Source: an uncultured Bacilli bacterium (GTDB taxonomy: Bacteria > Bacillota_I > Bacilli_A > RFN20 > DUOF01). From it: 33,527 nt of DNA. The notes below the pieces were generated by a model. The model ran no database searches. It was not told the DNA's origin and saw only the letters and a list, made by a program, of their open reading frames with translations. The stretch lies in the NCBI GenBank assembly GCA_944363575.1, contig CALVUJ010000010.1, forward strand, positions 83,817 through 117,343, given 5' to 3'. A program made the translations under genes and the position numbers. Below, in pieces: positions 9,763-18,444 of the stretch (position 1 is the stretch's first letter; each line of letters begins with the position of its first letter).

Positions 9763-10330
9763 TATTAGAAGAAATAATTTGAATTATCAAAAAGAAGATC
9801 TTTATTTAGTAGTAGAAGGAGAGGTTGATGAAATTTTTTTAAATAAGATTATTTCTTTTATGTCTACGAAGTATAATGTTAGGGTTAGGGTTGCTAATGG
9901 TAATGGTAATATTCCAATACATGTAAATATTTTAAAGAAGATTTATAGTTATTCTAAGATTGTAGTGTTGTATGATTTAGATGCTAGTATTAATAAAGAA
10001 GATTTAAAGAGATTTTTAAAGAATAAGCAAGTTATTTTAAAAGATGAAGATATCTTTTTTGTTAATCCTTGTATAGAATATTTAATTATTTTAACTAAGG
10101 AAGTTAATTTTAATAAGTTTAGAAATAAAAGAGATTATCAAGAGTTATTTAAAAAATATTTTATGGTTAATGATTATGCTGGGCATATTCCTCAGGTTGA
10201 AGAGATTGTGGAGCAACTTACGATTACTGATTATAATAATTTTGTTGATAATTTAAAAAAAGTTTCTAGTAATGATAATGTTTTGCCATCTACGAATTTT
10301 TTAAAGTTTGTGGAAAAAATAAAAAAATAG
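9746..10330 (+). CDS. RloB/AbiLii-like TOPRIM nuclease partner
   Basis: The protein has 194 residues. YLVVEGEVDEIFLNKI supplies the TOPRIM glutamate, IVVLYDLDAS the acidic DxD, and FFVNPCIEYLIIL matches the 'NPcfElWlll' signature of RloB. These are the expected features of a small TOPRIM RNase or DNase toxin. The frame extends to a TTG at 9743; ATG 9746, eight bases after GGAGA inside the ATPase gene, is chosen, with ATG 9749 as the alternative. Translational coupling to the ATPase is typical of AbiL/RloAB and PARIS operons. Length (about 195) favours RloB over DUF4435. Its AGT-rich, G-biased codon use matches the host, so the pair is not a recent arrival. Confidence 0.72.
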   Translation: MMRVSNIRRNNLNYQKEDLYLVVEGEVDEIFLNKIISFMSTKYNVRVRVANGNGNIPIHVNILKKIYSYSKIVVLYDLDASINKEDLKRFLKNKQVILKDEDIFFVNPCIEYLIILTKEVNFNKFRNKRDYQELFKKYFMVNDYAGHIPQVEEIVEQLTITDYNNFVDNLKKVSSNDNVLPSTNFLKFVEKIKK

Positions 10331-10361
10331 TATTTATACTTTAATTTTATTGGAATTCCCA

Positions 10362-10390
10362 TTGAAGAAATAAAAATGATTTAATATAAT
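10362..10390 (+). promoter_or_regulatory. promoter of the M48 protease gene
   Basis: TTGAAG (10362-10367) and a perfect TATAAT (10385-10390) are 17 bases apart, about 24 bases before the GTG start. Confidence 0.6.
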
Positions 10391-10413
10391 AAGAAAAAGA
10401 GAGGTGCGTTTAA

Positions 10414-11556
10414 GTGATTTTTGATATTAAGATTGGAGAATTACTTATTATGTCCTTATTTTTTGTTACATCTTTTAGTTGTATACTTACATATTTTTGT
10501 TGTGCGAAATCTTTGAATATTTTAGAAAAAGATAAGTCTGTAGGAAAAGCAGTGAATAAATTAAGAATTTTTGATCAGTATATTTTATCTAAATTGAATT
10601 TGATTGTTGCTCTTTTTTATTTTTGGATTAGTTATTTATTTGTTGATAGTGTTAATGATTCTAATTATGTTTTTTGCTTAGCGTGTCTTTTATCTTTTGT
10701 TTTAACACTGGTTACGACTTTTGTTTCGCGTTTGTGTTATTGTTATACATGTAATGCATTGTTAGATACTAAGTTGGATGAGATGGAATGTTTAGTTATC
10801 AATTTTAAGAGATTATTGATGATACATCTTCCTTTTTTTATAATTAGTTTTGTGCTTCCTACAATATATTTGATAAATATAGATGTTTTTTATTGTAATA
10901 TAATAAGTGTAATTTCTTTGATAATTATCTTAGTTATTTGGGTAATGTTAACTCCTAAAATTATGGTTTTTAACAATAGTGCTAAAGAGATTGATAAGAA
11001 TTCAATGTTAAGATATCGCTTGTCACAGTTATTAGATGCGCATGGTATTAAAAAATATAAACTGTATTATTGGGATACTAGTCGTAGCAAGGAGTCTAAT
11101 GCGATGGTAAGTGGGATTAGGACATGTCATTTATTTATTTCTTCTACTTTAATTGAAGAGGTAACTTTACCTGAACTTGAAACGGTTATTACTCATGAGA
11201 TAGGGCATATTAAAAGTAGACATTTAATAAAAATGTTGATTGGTAAGCTTTTTGTTGTTTCTCTATTGATTGCAATGATTGTTATTCCTAGGTTTGTTGA
11301 TGTTGATAAAAGTTTATTTTATCTTTTAATGGTTTTAATTGTTTGCTTGTCACTAATTATTGGAAGTGGTGTTGAAAGGAAGTACGAAAGTGAAGCGGAT
11401 AATTATGCAGCTTGTTATAATGATCCTGAATTATTTGCTTCTGCACTTCGTAAAATTGTTAAGTATGAAGATGAGAAAAAAGGAAAGATTGATGAGTTAT
11501 TTCAATCGCATCCTGATATTAAGGAACGTATTGAAAATATAAAGAAGAATAATTAG
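10414..11556 (+). CDS. M48-family membrane zinc metalloprotease (HtpX/Ste24-like)
   Basis: The 380-residue protein has about five hydrophobic segments in its first half and one or two more around residues 270-310. The zinc site is VITHEIGHIKSRH, with H261, E262 and H265, and the third ligand is E325 in ERKYESEADNYA, both diagnostic of M48 peptidases. Its catalytic domain should face the cytosol, where HtpX-type enzymes clear misfolded membrane proteins; that role is known for the family and not shown here. GTG start follows GAGAGGTG by about eight bases. It ends with a polar tail (ELFQSHPDIKERIENIKK), the common 'shPp.eeRI' M48 ending. The stop overlaps the stop of the opposing small gene. 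Confidence 0.88.
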   Translation: MIFDIKIGELLIMSLFFVTSFSCILTYFCCAKSLNILEKDKSVGKAVNKLRIFDQYILSKLNLIVALFYFWISYLFVDSVNDSNYVFCLACLLSFVLTLVTTFVSRLCYCYTCNALLDTKLDEMECLVINFKRLLMIHLPFFIISFVLPTIYLINIDVFYCNIISVISLIIILVIWVMLTPKIMVFNNSAKEIDKNSMLRYRLSQLLDAHGIKKYKLYYWDTSRSKESNAMVSGIRTCHLFISSTLIEEVTLPELETVITHEIGHIKSRHLIKMLIGKLFVVSLLIAMIVIPRFVDVDKSLFYLLMVLIVCLSLIIGSGVERKYESEADNYAACYNDPELFASALRKIVKYEDEKKGKIDELFQSHPDIKERIENIKKNN

Positions 11557-11765
11557 TTTTTTGATATTTTGTCATAAAATAAAGATATAAGAGAAATAAT
11601 AGATCCTATGATAAAAAGATAAGTGTAAGGATTTTTAACGATTAAAAAGATGTTTTCTATTAAAGAAAAGCCAATGTTTGTGTATGATAAGTAGATGATA
11701 ATGATAGTTAGTCCTAGAGATGATAGGATAAGGCCTAATAAGTAAAAAAGTATTCTATATAACAT
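11553..11765 (-). CDS. small two-span membrane protein
   Basis: A 70-residue protein, nearly all hydrophobic: a first segment about residues 5-25 (ILFYLLGLILSSLGLTIIII), then a short loop and a second segment about 47-65, ending in a charged tail (YDKISKN). The ATG at 11765 is six bases after AGGTG; a GTG three codons further upstream is less likely. It reads divergently from the HAD gene and converges with the M48 gene, sharing bases 11553-11556 at the stops. The RxLFFLLGLxILSLG-like opening recalls the first helix of YitT/YczE membrane proteins, but the rest is too short. Function unknown. Confidence 0.65.
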   Translation of the reverse strand: MLYRILFYLLGLILSSLGLTIIIIYLSYTNIGFSLIENIFLIVKNPYTYLFIIGSIISLISLFYDKISKN

Positions 11766-11806
11766 TGTTATCACCTATACTAATATATGAGGAGGATTGT
11801 TTGAGT

Positions 11807-12625
11807 ATGATTGAGCCAAAGGTTATCTTTGTAGATCTAGATGGTACAATTTTGAAAAATTATCATGAAATTGAAGAAAATAATTTAAGGGTACTTAAAG
11901 AGATTAATAAGAATAAAATGCCTGTTTGTATTGTTACAGGTCGTTCTTATAATCGATGTAAACATTTTTATGAGCAACTTGAGTTATCTACACCTTTGTG
12001 TGTTTTTAATGGTTCATATGTTTTTGGGCCTACTGATGATAATTATCCTAATTTTGTAGGTGGGGTTGATAAGGAAACTTTGATTTACTTTTTAAAGATT
12101 ATTACTAATTTATATACTTCAGTGGTTTGTGATTTAGAAGATGTTATGTATGTAGAGAGATTTGATAAACACGATGATATTTTAGTGGTTTTAGAGGGGT
12201 GTAATGTTGTTGAAGGTTCTTTAGAAGAAAACTTACCTACGAATCCTTACTCAGTTATTTTACAAGCTAAAGATATGGAATCTAAGGCTCGTATTTTTGA
12301 GATTATTCAGTCTTTTCCTAATTTGAAAGTTAGTACATGGAATTTGAAAGATTATCCTTTAATTTTAGAGATTACTTATCATAAAGTTAATAAAGGAAAA
12401 GCTGTTAAGCATATTTGTAAGTATTTAGGTTATACGATGAAAGATGCACTTTGTTTTGGTGATTCTTTTAATGATCGTGATATGCTTATTAGATGTGGTT
12501 GGGGTGTTGCGATGGCTAATGCTCCTTTGGAAATTAAGATAGTAGCGGATGATGTGACTGAGTTTAGTGCTGTAGATGGTGGAGTAGCTAAATATCTTGA
12601 AAAGCATATTCTAAATAAAGAATGA
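11807..12625 (+). CDS. Cof-type HAD hydrolase
   Basis: A 272-residue haloacid-dehalogenase-like phosphatase. Motif I is VIFVDLDGTIL, with nucleophile D10 and acid/base D12; motif II is IVTGRS; the lysine of motif III is in HKVNKGKAV; motif IV is CFGDSFNDRDML, followed by GVAMANA, the signature of Cof/YidA-type enzymes with a C2B cap. Such enzymes dephosphorylate sugar phosphates, FMN or pyridoxal phosphate with low specificity. The start is uncertain: AGGAGG at 11790-11795 is 5 bases before TTG 11801 and 11 before ATG 11807; ATG is preferred because the protein then begins MIEPKVIF. The gene ends in TGA and meets the opposing phosphohexomutase with one base between stops. Confidence 0.85.
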   Translation: MIEPKVIFVDLDGTILKNYHEIEENNLRVLKEINKNKMPVCIVTGRSYNRCKHFYEQLELSTPLCVFNGSYVFGPTDDNYPNFVGGVDKETLIYFLKIITNLYTSVVCDLEDVMYVERFDKHDDILVVLEGCNVVEGSLEENLPTNPYSVILQAKDMESKARIFEIIQSFPNLKVSTWNLKDYPLILEITYHKVNKGKAVKHICKYLGYTMKDALCFGDSFNDRDMLIRCGWGVAMANAPLEIKIVADDVTEFSAVDGGVAKYLEKHILNKE

Positions 12626-12626
12626 T

Positions 12627-14264
12627 CTATTTTAATAGTGTGTTTAAATTGTTGCTTAGGTCGTTGAATTTGTTTAAGGCAGTATTTTCATTAACAGAGT
12701 GAATACTATAGTATATTTTGTATTTTGGCTCAGTTCCTGATGGGCGTATAGCAATAAAAGAATTATCTTCTAGAATAAACTTTATAACATTACTTTTAGG
12801 GAAATCTTTGTATCCTTTTAAGTAATCTTGGGCTTCTTTAATTTTATAGTTTCCTATTTCTTTTAAGTTGCTTTTTCTTAAGTTATTCATGATGGAGTTA
12901 ATTATTTTTGGCCCTTCTAGAGTGTCTAAAGAATAAGAAATGACAGTATCATAATAATAACCATATTCTTTATAAAGTTCGTTTAGTCTATCTATTAGAG
13001 TTTTGTTTTGGTTTTGATAGTAGCAAGCCATTTCACTGATGATTAAAGCTGCTTGTAAAGAATCTTTATCTCTAACGATTGGAGATAGGGCACAACCATA
13101 GGATTCTTCAATAGCGAAAAGGAAAGGGTTAGTGTCCTCTAATTTAGTAATTAATTCACCAATATATTTAAAGCCAGTTAAAGTTTGCTTAAAGGTTACT
13201 TGGTGCTTTTTAGAAATAGCTTCAATAAGAGATGTTGTTACAATACTTGAAATTACTAAATGTTTAGGAGTAACTTTTTGATAGTTTAAAAGATAGTCAA
13301 GAATAAGTGCACCTGTTTGATTGCCTGTTAAAAGCTTGTATTCATGTTGATGGAGAACGGCTATTCCTATACGATCTCCATCAGGATCAGTTGTTAAAAT
13401 AAGGTTAGCTTTTATTTGTTTTGCTAGTTTAATAGATTCTATATAAGCATCTTTATTTTCAGGGTTAGGTGATAAAGTGTTCGTAAAATAAGGGTCAGGA
13501 GTGCATTGGCTTTCTACTAAATTTAAATCATATCCTAAACTAGTTAAAATTGTTTTTATTCCTTTTAAAGCGGATCCATGTTGAGGGGAATAAACTATTT
13601 TAAAATTATCTTTATTTACTTCATTTATACTTAATTTCATTATTTCTTTATAATATTCTTTATCAAATTCGTTAGATAATGTAGTGATTAAAGAGGTGTT
13701 TTCTTTAAATGTGTATGAGAGAATATCCTCTATTTTATTTATTTCCATGATTAATAGACTATTTTTATAATCGGTTAATTGCCCTCCGTTTTCATCATAA
13801 ACTTTATAGCCATTATATTCTTTAGGGTTATGAGATGCCGTAATGATAATTCCTCCGATAGCATTTAGTTTGCGAATGGCATACGATATTTCTGGAGTAG
13901 GTCGTAAGTCATCAAAAAGATAAACTTTTATTCCTTTACTAGATAATAATGAAGCACAATCTAAACAAAATTTGCGAGAATTCAAACGATTATCATGTCC
14001 AATAACTATGCCATTAAGTAGTTTGTTTTTATATTGGTTCGTTAAGTAATTAGCGTATCCTAAAGTGGCTTTTCTAATGGTGTAAATATTTAGTTTATTA
14101 GTTCCTAAGCCCATGATTCCACGCATACCAGCAGTGCCAAAGGATATATTGTCATAAAAAGATTGTTTGATTTCTTCTTCTTTCATATCTTGTAATTCTT
14201 TTTTTAATTCTTTAGGTAAATTAGGGTTTTTTAACCATTTATTGTATTGTTCTTTATAATTCAT
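12627..14264 (-). CDS. pgcA: alpha-D-phosphohexomutase (phosphoglucomutase/phosphomannomutase)
   Basis: The 545-residue length and all four family motifs are present: substrate loop FGTAGMRG near residue 42, the phosphoserine loop TASHNPKEYNGYK (S144), the magnesium loop DPDGDR (293-298), the sugar loop EESYG, and the phosphate-binding RPSGTEPKYKIY near the C-terminus. It interconverts hexose 1- and 6-phosphates, feeding glycolipid or polysaccharide synthesis. Size and motif spelling match PgcA-type Bacilli enzymes, more than GlmM. It starts after AGGAGG and overlaps the upstream pseudouridine synthase stop by 11 bases, so the two form an operon. Being on the other strand, its coding sequence is much less G-biased than its neighbours. 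Confidence 0.92.
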   Translation of the reverse strand: MNYKEQYNKWLKNPNLPKELKKELQDMKEEEIKQSFYDNISFGTAGMRGIMGLGTNKLNIYTIRKATLGYANYLTNQYKNKLLNGIVIGHDNRLNSRKFCLDCASLLSSKGIKVYLFDDLRPTPEISYAIRKLNAIGGIIITASHNPKEYNGYKVYDENGGQLTDYKNSLLIMEINKIEDILSYTFKENTSLITTLSNEFDKEYYKEIMKLSINEVNKDNFKIVYSPQHGSALKGIKTILTSLGYDLNLVESQCTPDPYFTNTLSPNPENKDAYIESIKLAKQIKANLILTTDPDGDRIGIAVLHQHEYKLLTGNQTGALILDYLLNYQKVTPKHLVISSIVTTSLIEAISKKHQVTFKQTLTGFKYIGELITKLEDTNPFLFAIEESYGCALSPIVRDKDSLQAALIISEMACYYQNQNKTLIDRLNELYKEYGYYYDTVISYSLDTLEGPKIINSIMNNLRKSNLKEIGNYKIKEAQDYLKGYKDFPKSNVIKFILEDNSFIAIRPSGTEPKYKIYYSIHSVNENTALNKFNDLSNNLNTLLK

Positions 14265-15231
14265 TTATTGTTTCCTCCTTAAATAATTTTATTAAAATAT
14301 CTTTTTGTTCTTTTTTTAGGGGTGCTTTAAATTCTTTATTTTCTAGATACTTTAGTTTGTTAGGCATTTTTAAAAACTTTATTTTGTAAGAATGTAAAAA
14401 TTGATATTTATAATGATATGTTTCATAGAAACTTTTGTTTTCTTTATAATCACCATATTTTTCATCATTAATAAGAGGATGATTAAGTGAGGATAGGTGT
14501 ACTCTTATTTGGTGTGTTCTTCCTGTTAGAAGCCGTATTTTTAATAATGAATATTGTTGATTGTTAGTAATTTTTTGATATTTTGTTATAGCTTCTAGTC
14601 CTTTATTATCTATGGTTACTAGTTTCTTTTTTTCATCTTTTAATAATGGTTTATTAATAGTGCCAGAATCTAGTGTGTTTCCTTTTACAAGTGCTAGATA
14701 ATATTTTTCTATGTTTTCTTTTTTCTTGAATAATTCTAAGAATAATTTTGAAGTTTCTAGATTTTTACTAGCGATGATTAGCCCGCTGGTGTTTCTATCT
14801 AGTCGATGTACACAAGTTGGGGTATATAAAGAATTTGGCTCATATTCTTTTTTACTCATCAAATAATTTAAAATCATGTTATTTAGGGTATTAGCTTTTT
14901 TATTTTCTTCTCCTTCATGAACTAATACATTAGCATCTTTATTAATTATTAAAATATTTTCATCTTCATATATTATATCTAAATTTATTTTTTCTTTTTC
15001 TATTTTTTTAGGAGTGTTAAAGGTTTGTAATAGTTCATCTTTTATATAAATTTCTATCAAATCATTTTCTTTTATCAAATAATTTATATCTGCTTTTTTT
15101 CCGTTTACTTTTATGTCTTTTTTTCTAAATAATTTATATATAAAACTTAGAGGAGCATTATTTAAATATTTGCGAATATATTTGTCTATTCTTTGTCCTT
15201 GATCGTTATTAGTTACTTTTAAAGACTTCAT
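14254..15231 (-). CDS. RluA-family 23S rRNA pseudouridine synthase
   Basis: A 325-residue enzyme with an N-terminal S4 RNA-binding domain (about residues 1-65, RIDKYIRKYLNNAP through DIKVNGKKADINYLI) and a pseudouridine synthase domain. The catalytic Asp is D145 in VHRLDRNTSGLIIASK; GRTHQIRVHLSSLNHPL is the conserved second motif. It converts uridines to pseudouridine, probably in 23S rRNA; RluC versus RluD specificity cannot be assigned from motifs alone. The ATG follows GGTGATT with usual spacing, and an extended -10 promoter lies just upstream. It is the first gene of a two-gene operon with pgcA. Confidence 0.92.
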   Translation of the reverse strand: MKSLKVTNNDQGQRIDKYIRKYLNNAPLSFIYKLFRKKDIKVNGKKADINYLIKENDLIEIYIKDELLQTFNTPKKIEKEKINLDIIYEDENILIINKDANVLVHEGEENKKANTLNNMILNYLMSKKEYEPNSLYTPTCVHRLDRNTSGLIIASKNLETSKLFLELFKKKENIEKYYLALVKGNTLDSGTINKPLLKDEKKKLVTIDNKGLEAITKYQKITNNQQYSLLKIRLLTGRTHQIRVHLSSLNHPLINDEKYGDYKENKSFYETYHYKYQFLHSYKIKFLKMPNKLKYLENKEFKAPLKKEQKDILIKLFKEETINEL

Positions 15232-15249
15232 TAGTAAATCACCAATTTT

Positions 15250-15258
15250 ATTATAACA
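15250..15258 (-). promoter_or_regulatory. extended -10 promoter of the rlu-pgcA operon
   Basis: Read on the minus strand the sequence is TGTTATAAT, an extended -10 (TGnTATAAT), about 20 bases before the ATG of the pseudouridine synthase gene. No good -35 is seen. Confidence 0.5.
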
Positions 15259-15302
15259 AGATTATTTTTTATTTCATATATTATTAACTTTTTAATTATT
15301 GA

Positions 15303-15330
15303 TTGAAGTTTTGTTATTTTATGATAGAAT
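15303..15330 (+). promoter_or_regulatory. promoter of the CvpA-like/surface-protein operon
   Basis: TTGAAG (15303-15308) and TAGAAT (15325-15330) are 16 bases apart, 22 bases before the chosen ATG at 15353. A transcript starting near 15337 would exclude the longer frame beginning at 15299. Confidence 0.5.
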
Positions 15331-15352
15331 GTATATGCAAGGAGTTTATGAG

Positions 15353-17152
15353 ATGAGTTTAGTAGAACGTTGTTTAGTTTGGATTATAAGTTTTTTAATT
15401 TTCTTACTATTGCTTTTTATTGGATATAAGGTTAGTTATAAACTTGGGATAAAAAAGGCTTTGTATAGGACGACATATATTTTGTTGTGTGTTGTAATGG
15501 CTTTTGTGTTTGCTCCATGGGTTAATAATGAATTGCTTAGTTATGATTTGTCTAATTTTAATATTACTTTGTGTTATAAAGATAAGTGTTTTACTACTTT
15601 GATTGATTATATAGAGGAAGTTATTGTTCATAGTGATTTTTTAAATGATATGTATAAGTATTTTCCTAGTTTGAAAGATTTATTTATGGATTTTCCACAG
15701 GTTATATTAGTGCCTTTAGTGTATGTGGTTTTATTTTTTGTGTTTTTGATTGTTTGGTTGCCATTATATTTATATTTGAGTTATAAAAGAAAAAGAAGAA
15801 TATTGTATGAGAGAAAAGATAATAGGAGTCATCGAATATGGGCAGGTGTGCTTGGAAGTGTTCAAGTTATTTTTGTTGTGAGTGTGTTGTTTGCTCCACT
15901 TAATGGGGTTAGTCGTATTTATCAAAATTCTACGAACGATACTTTAAAAAATAAGAATGGTACTTTATGTGATGAAAGAAAAGAATTTGAAAAGTATCGA
16001 TTTTATTGTGATATTTTAGAGATTTATGATTCTACTGTTTTTGCTAACATTGGTGGGAATAATAGCATTAGTGATTATACTTTTAATGCTTTAACAAGAA
16101 TTTCTTATGAAGATGAGTATACTAGTATGTCTGAAGAGGCTACTTTAATTATTAAAAGTGGGATTATTTTAAATAATTCTGGTTTATTAGATAGTTTGTC
16201 AAGTGATAGTAGTACAATTCCTGCCTCTGTTTTAGTTAAGAATAATCTTACTAGTGAGGATATAGATATTATTGCAGAAACACTTAGTAGTTCTAAATAT
16301 AGTGCGGATGTTGTGGAAGAACTTGGGATAGTTGTTGTTAATACTTTGAATGATATGATGAAAGTTGTTTTGCAAGATTATAGTTTTGATATTGGTTTGT
16401 CTTTGAGTGGTGAAGAATTAGTTAAGGAAATTAAGATTGGTTTGAATGCATTGACTGTTTTGGGGTCTAGTGATTTGTTAGATGATTTATTAAGGGCAAA
16501 AGATAGGATTGAGGATTTTGTAGAAAATTGTCCTGAAAATAGAAAAAATGATCGTGTTGTGTTGTCGTTTTTGTTGGATTTAGCTAATTTGCTGGATTTA
16601 GATCAATTTGAGATGTTTTGTGAGTATTTGTTTGAGTCAAAGATTTTTAGTGATGTTATTCCATATATTCTTGATTATGCTTTTAAAAGTATTGGGTTTA
16701 ATTTTTTAGTTGTTGGTGGGGATGTTTTAGATCAATTTTATAATGTGATGGATTTTGTGAAATTATTAAAGAAGTATCAAACACCAGATATTTTAGAGTT
16801 TGTTCAATTTTTGAATGATGATGAAATGATTTTAATGGGGGAAATTTTGGATTATATGGTAAATTCTAGTGATGCACGAGGGGTGATACTTAATTTATTA
16901 AATTTGATTTTTGGAAATATGCAGTATTCTCCTGATGATGTTATAAGTATTAGTGATTGGAATAAGGAAGTTTATTATATTAGGGATATTTGTGTAGTAG
17001 CTAAAAAAGTAAGAGATGGTGGAAGTGTTAGCAGGGAAGATATTGCTTACTTTTTAAGTAAACGAAATGAGTCTCAGAGTATTAAGTTTTTTATTGATGT
17101 TTTGCAACTTAATCTTGATTATTTTATTAGCATAATAGGGAGTGGTGAGTAG
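15353..17152 (+). CDS. multi-pass membrane protein with CvpA-like N-terminus
   Basis: The 599-residue protein has four hydrophobic segments in its first 190 residues (near WIISFLIFLLLLFIGYKVSY, YILLCVVMAFVFAPW, LVPLVYVVLFFVFLIVWLP and GVLGSVQVIFVVSVLFAPL), then about 400 acidic, helical residues. The fourth segment preceded by HRIWAGVLGS resembles the basic-glycine 'RllGallG' element of CvpA-family proteins; this is a weak resemblance. ATG 15353 lies eight bases after AAGGAG; the open frame starts earlier at 15299 but that region holds the promoter. The stop is immediately followed by the next ATG, so the two genes are coupled. Function unknown; envelope or secretion role inferred from context. 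Confidence 0.72.
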   Translation: MSLVERCLVWIISFLIFLLLLFIGYKVSYKLGIKKALYRTTYILLCVVMAFVFAPWVNNELLSYDLSNFNITLCYKDKCFTTLIDYIEEVIVHSDFLNDMYKYFPSLKDLFMDFPQVILVPLVYVVLFFVFLIVWLPLYLYLSYKRKRRILYERKDNRSHRIWAGVLGSVQVIFVVSVLFAPLNGVSRIYQNSTNDTLKNKNGTLCDERKEFEKYRFYCDILEIYDSTVFANIGGNNSISDYTFNALTRISYEDEYTSMSEEATLIIKSGIILNNSGLLDSLSSDSSTIPASVLVKNNLTSEDIDIIAETLSSSKYSADVVEELGIVVVNTLNDMMKVVLQDYSFDIGLSLSGEELVKEIKIGLNALTVLGSSDLLDDLLRAKDRIEDFVENCPENRKNDRVVLSFLLDLANLLDLDQFEMFCEYLFESKIFSDVIPYILDYAFKSIGFNFLVVGGDVLDQFYNVMDFVKLLKKYQTPDILEFVQFLNDDEMILMGEILDYMVNSSDARGVILNLLNLIFGNMQYSPDDVISISDWNKEVYYIRDICVVAKKVRDGGSVSREDIAYFLSKRNESQSIKFFIDVLQLNLDYFISIIGSGE

Positions 17153-18397
17153 ATGAAAAAAGGTGTTTTTTTTATTGCTTGTTTGGCTTTTTTCGCTTTT
17201 TTTAGTTTTGTGAAAGTTGAAGCTTATGAAAGTGTTTGTAAGGGAACTAGTATTAATGTAGTGGGTGGAGAAGCGTATTATGATTGTGAATATAAGGCTA
17301 TTTATTTACATGAAGATCAGGAAAATTCTTCTTATTTAGTAGCTAATAAGGCTAATGGGACTAGGTATAAATTGTTATATGCAGGGTTTATTGATGGTGC
17401 TTATACGTTTTATAGTAATGGTTTTAATTATCTTGCGAAAGTATATGATAATCGAGGTATGTTTGAATCTGGTGAGGATATGTGGAGTGATTTGAGTATT
17501 AATGGAGTGGTTATGTATAGTGGCCATTTTAAGGATAATTTTTTCATTGATCAGAGTCATGAAGAAAGGATAAAAACTTATAATGAGAAGGGAACATATT
17601 TGATTCGTAATTTTATTGGTGGCGAGATTGTTAAGGTGATTAGGGTGGTTATTCCAAAGGATATTGATTTGTCTGTTGAAGAGGTTTTATATGGAAGTAA
17701 TGTTATTAATGGTGAAAGTTTAATGTATGATGAAGATGCTTCTATTACATTTAAGTTGGCAGAGGGGAAATATGGTTATAATAGGAGTGCAGAGGTTACT
17801 ATAAATGAATGTCGATTTAATTTTTTGTTTGAAGATGTTACAGTAATTAGTGATAAAGGGGAATGCTTTGTTAATAATGGAGTTAATAACGTTTCTTTAA
17901 AATTGGAAAATGGGGTAGGTATGAGTAAAACTTTTTCTTATCAATTTAATCTTTATAGTGAAACTATTAAAATTGAATTAGAGGATAGTGTTTCAACTGT
18001 AGTTACCAATAGTAGAAGAATAGTTATTAAGTCTAGTCCTGGATTGGGTAATACATTAGATGAATCGTATAATTTATATTACTGGTCTACAAGTCCTGAT
18101 GATAAATTAACATATGAAGATTTTATGAGTAATTATGATAAGAGTGAGAATAAAGGGAGTTATACTTCTAATAAGGGTGTTATTTTGCGTGATACTGAAG
18201 GAACTTATTATTTATATGCGTTAGCAAAGGATAGCGAGTCTTTTGCTGTTGTTAGATCTGATGAGTATGTTTTGGAGAAGGGAAATAATGTTAGTAAAGT
18301 TATAGGTATGGATGTTGTTTTTGTTGTGGCTATGTGTTTTGTTGCAATGGTTCCAATAGGTGTGTATATAATAATTAGGGGTAAGGATACGGAATAA
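17153..18397 (+). CDS. secreted, C-terminally anchored surface protein with Ig-like module
   Basis: The 414-residue protein has a signal peptide (MKKGVFFIACLAFFAFFSFV, cleavage likely near VEA) and a C-terminal hydrophobic segment (near VVFVVAMCFVAMVPIGVYII) followed by a short charged tail, giving a type I topology. Residues about 310-375 (NLYYWSTSPDDKL ... GTYYLYALAKDSE) resemble the repeat unit of the Ig-like surface protein at 4354-6822 (YYLWSR ... GSYYLYFLSYDNLD). Four cysteines near the N-terminus and mid-region could pair. The start directly abuts the upstream stop, with GTGGTGAG as ribosome site. I do not recognise a named family. Confidence 0.72.
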   Translation: MKKGVFFIACLAFFAFFSFVKVEAYESVCKGTSINVVGGEAYYDCEYKAIYLHEDQENSSYLVANKANGTRYKLLYAGFIDGAYTFYSNGFNYLAKVYDNRGMFESGEDMWSDLSINGVVMYSGHFKDNFFIDQSHEERIKTYNEKGTYLIRNFIGGEIVKVIRVVIPKDIDLSVEEVLYGSNVINGESLMYDEDASITFKLAEGKYGYNRSAEVTINECRFNFLFEDVTVISDKGECFVNNGVNNVSLKLENGVGMSKTFSYQFNLYSETIKIELEDSVSTVVTNSRRIVIKSSPGLGNTLDESYNLYYWSTSPDDKLTYEDFMSNYDKSENKGSYTSNKGVILRDTEGTYYLYALAKDSESFAVVRSDEYVLEKGNNVSKVIGMDVVFVVAMCFVAMVPIGVYIIIRGKDTE

Positions 18398-18444
18398 TTA
18401 ACTTTTAATTAGTTTATTCATATATTATGTTAGGTGAAAGTAAT

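Noticed and set aside
8569-10330. Calling the ATPase/TOPRIM pair PARIS
   Set aside because: The TOPRIM partner is only about 194 residues and carries the RloB-like NPCIEYLIIL motif, so AbiL/RloAB fits better than AriA/AriB.
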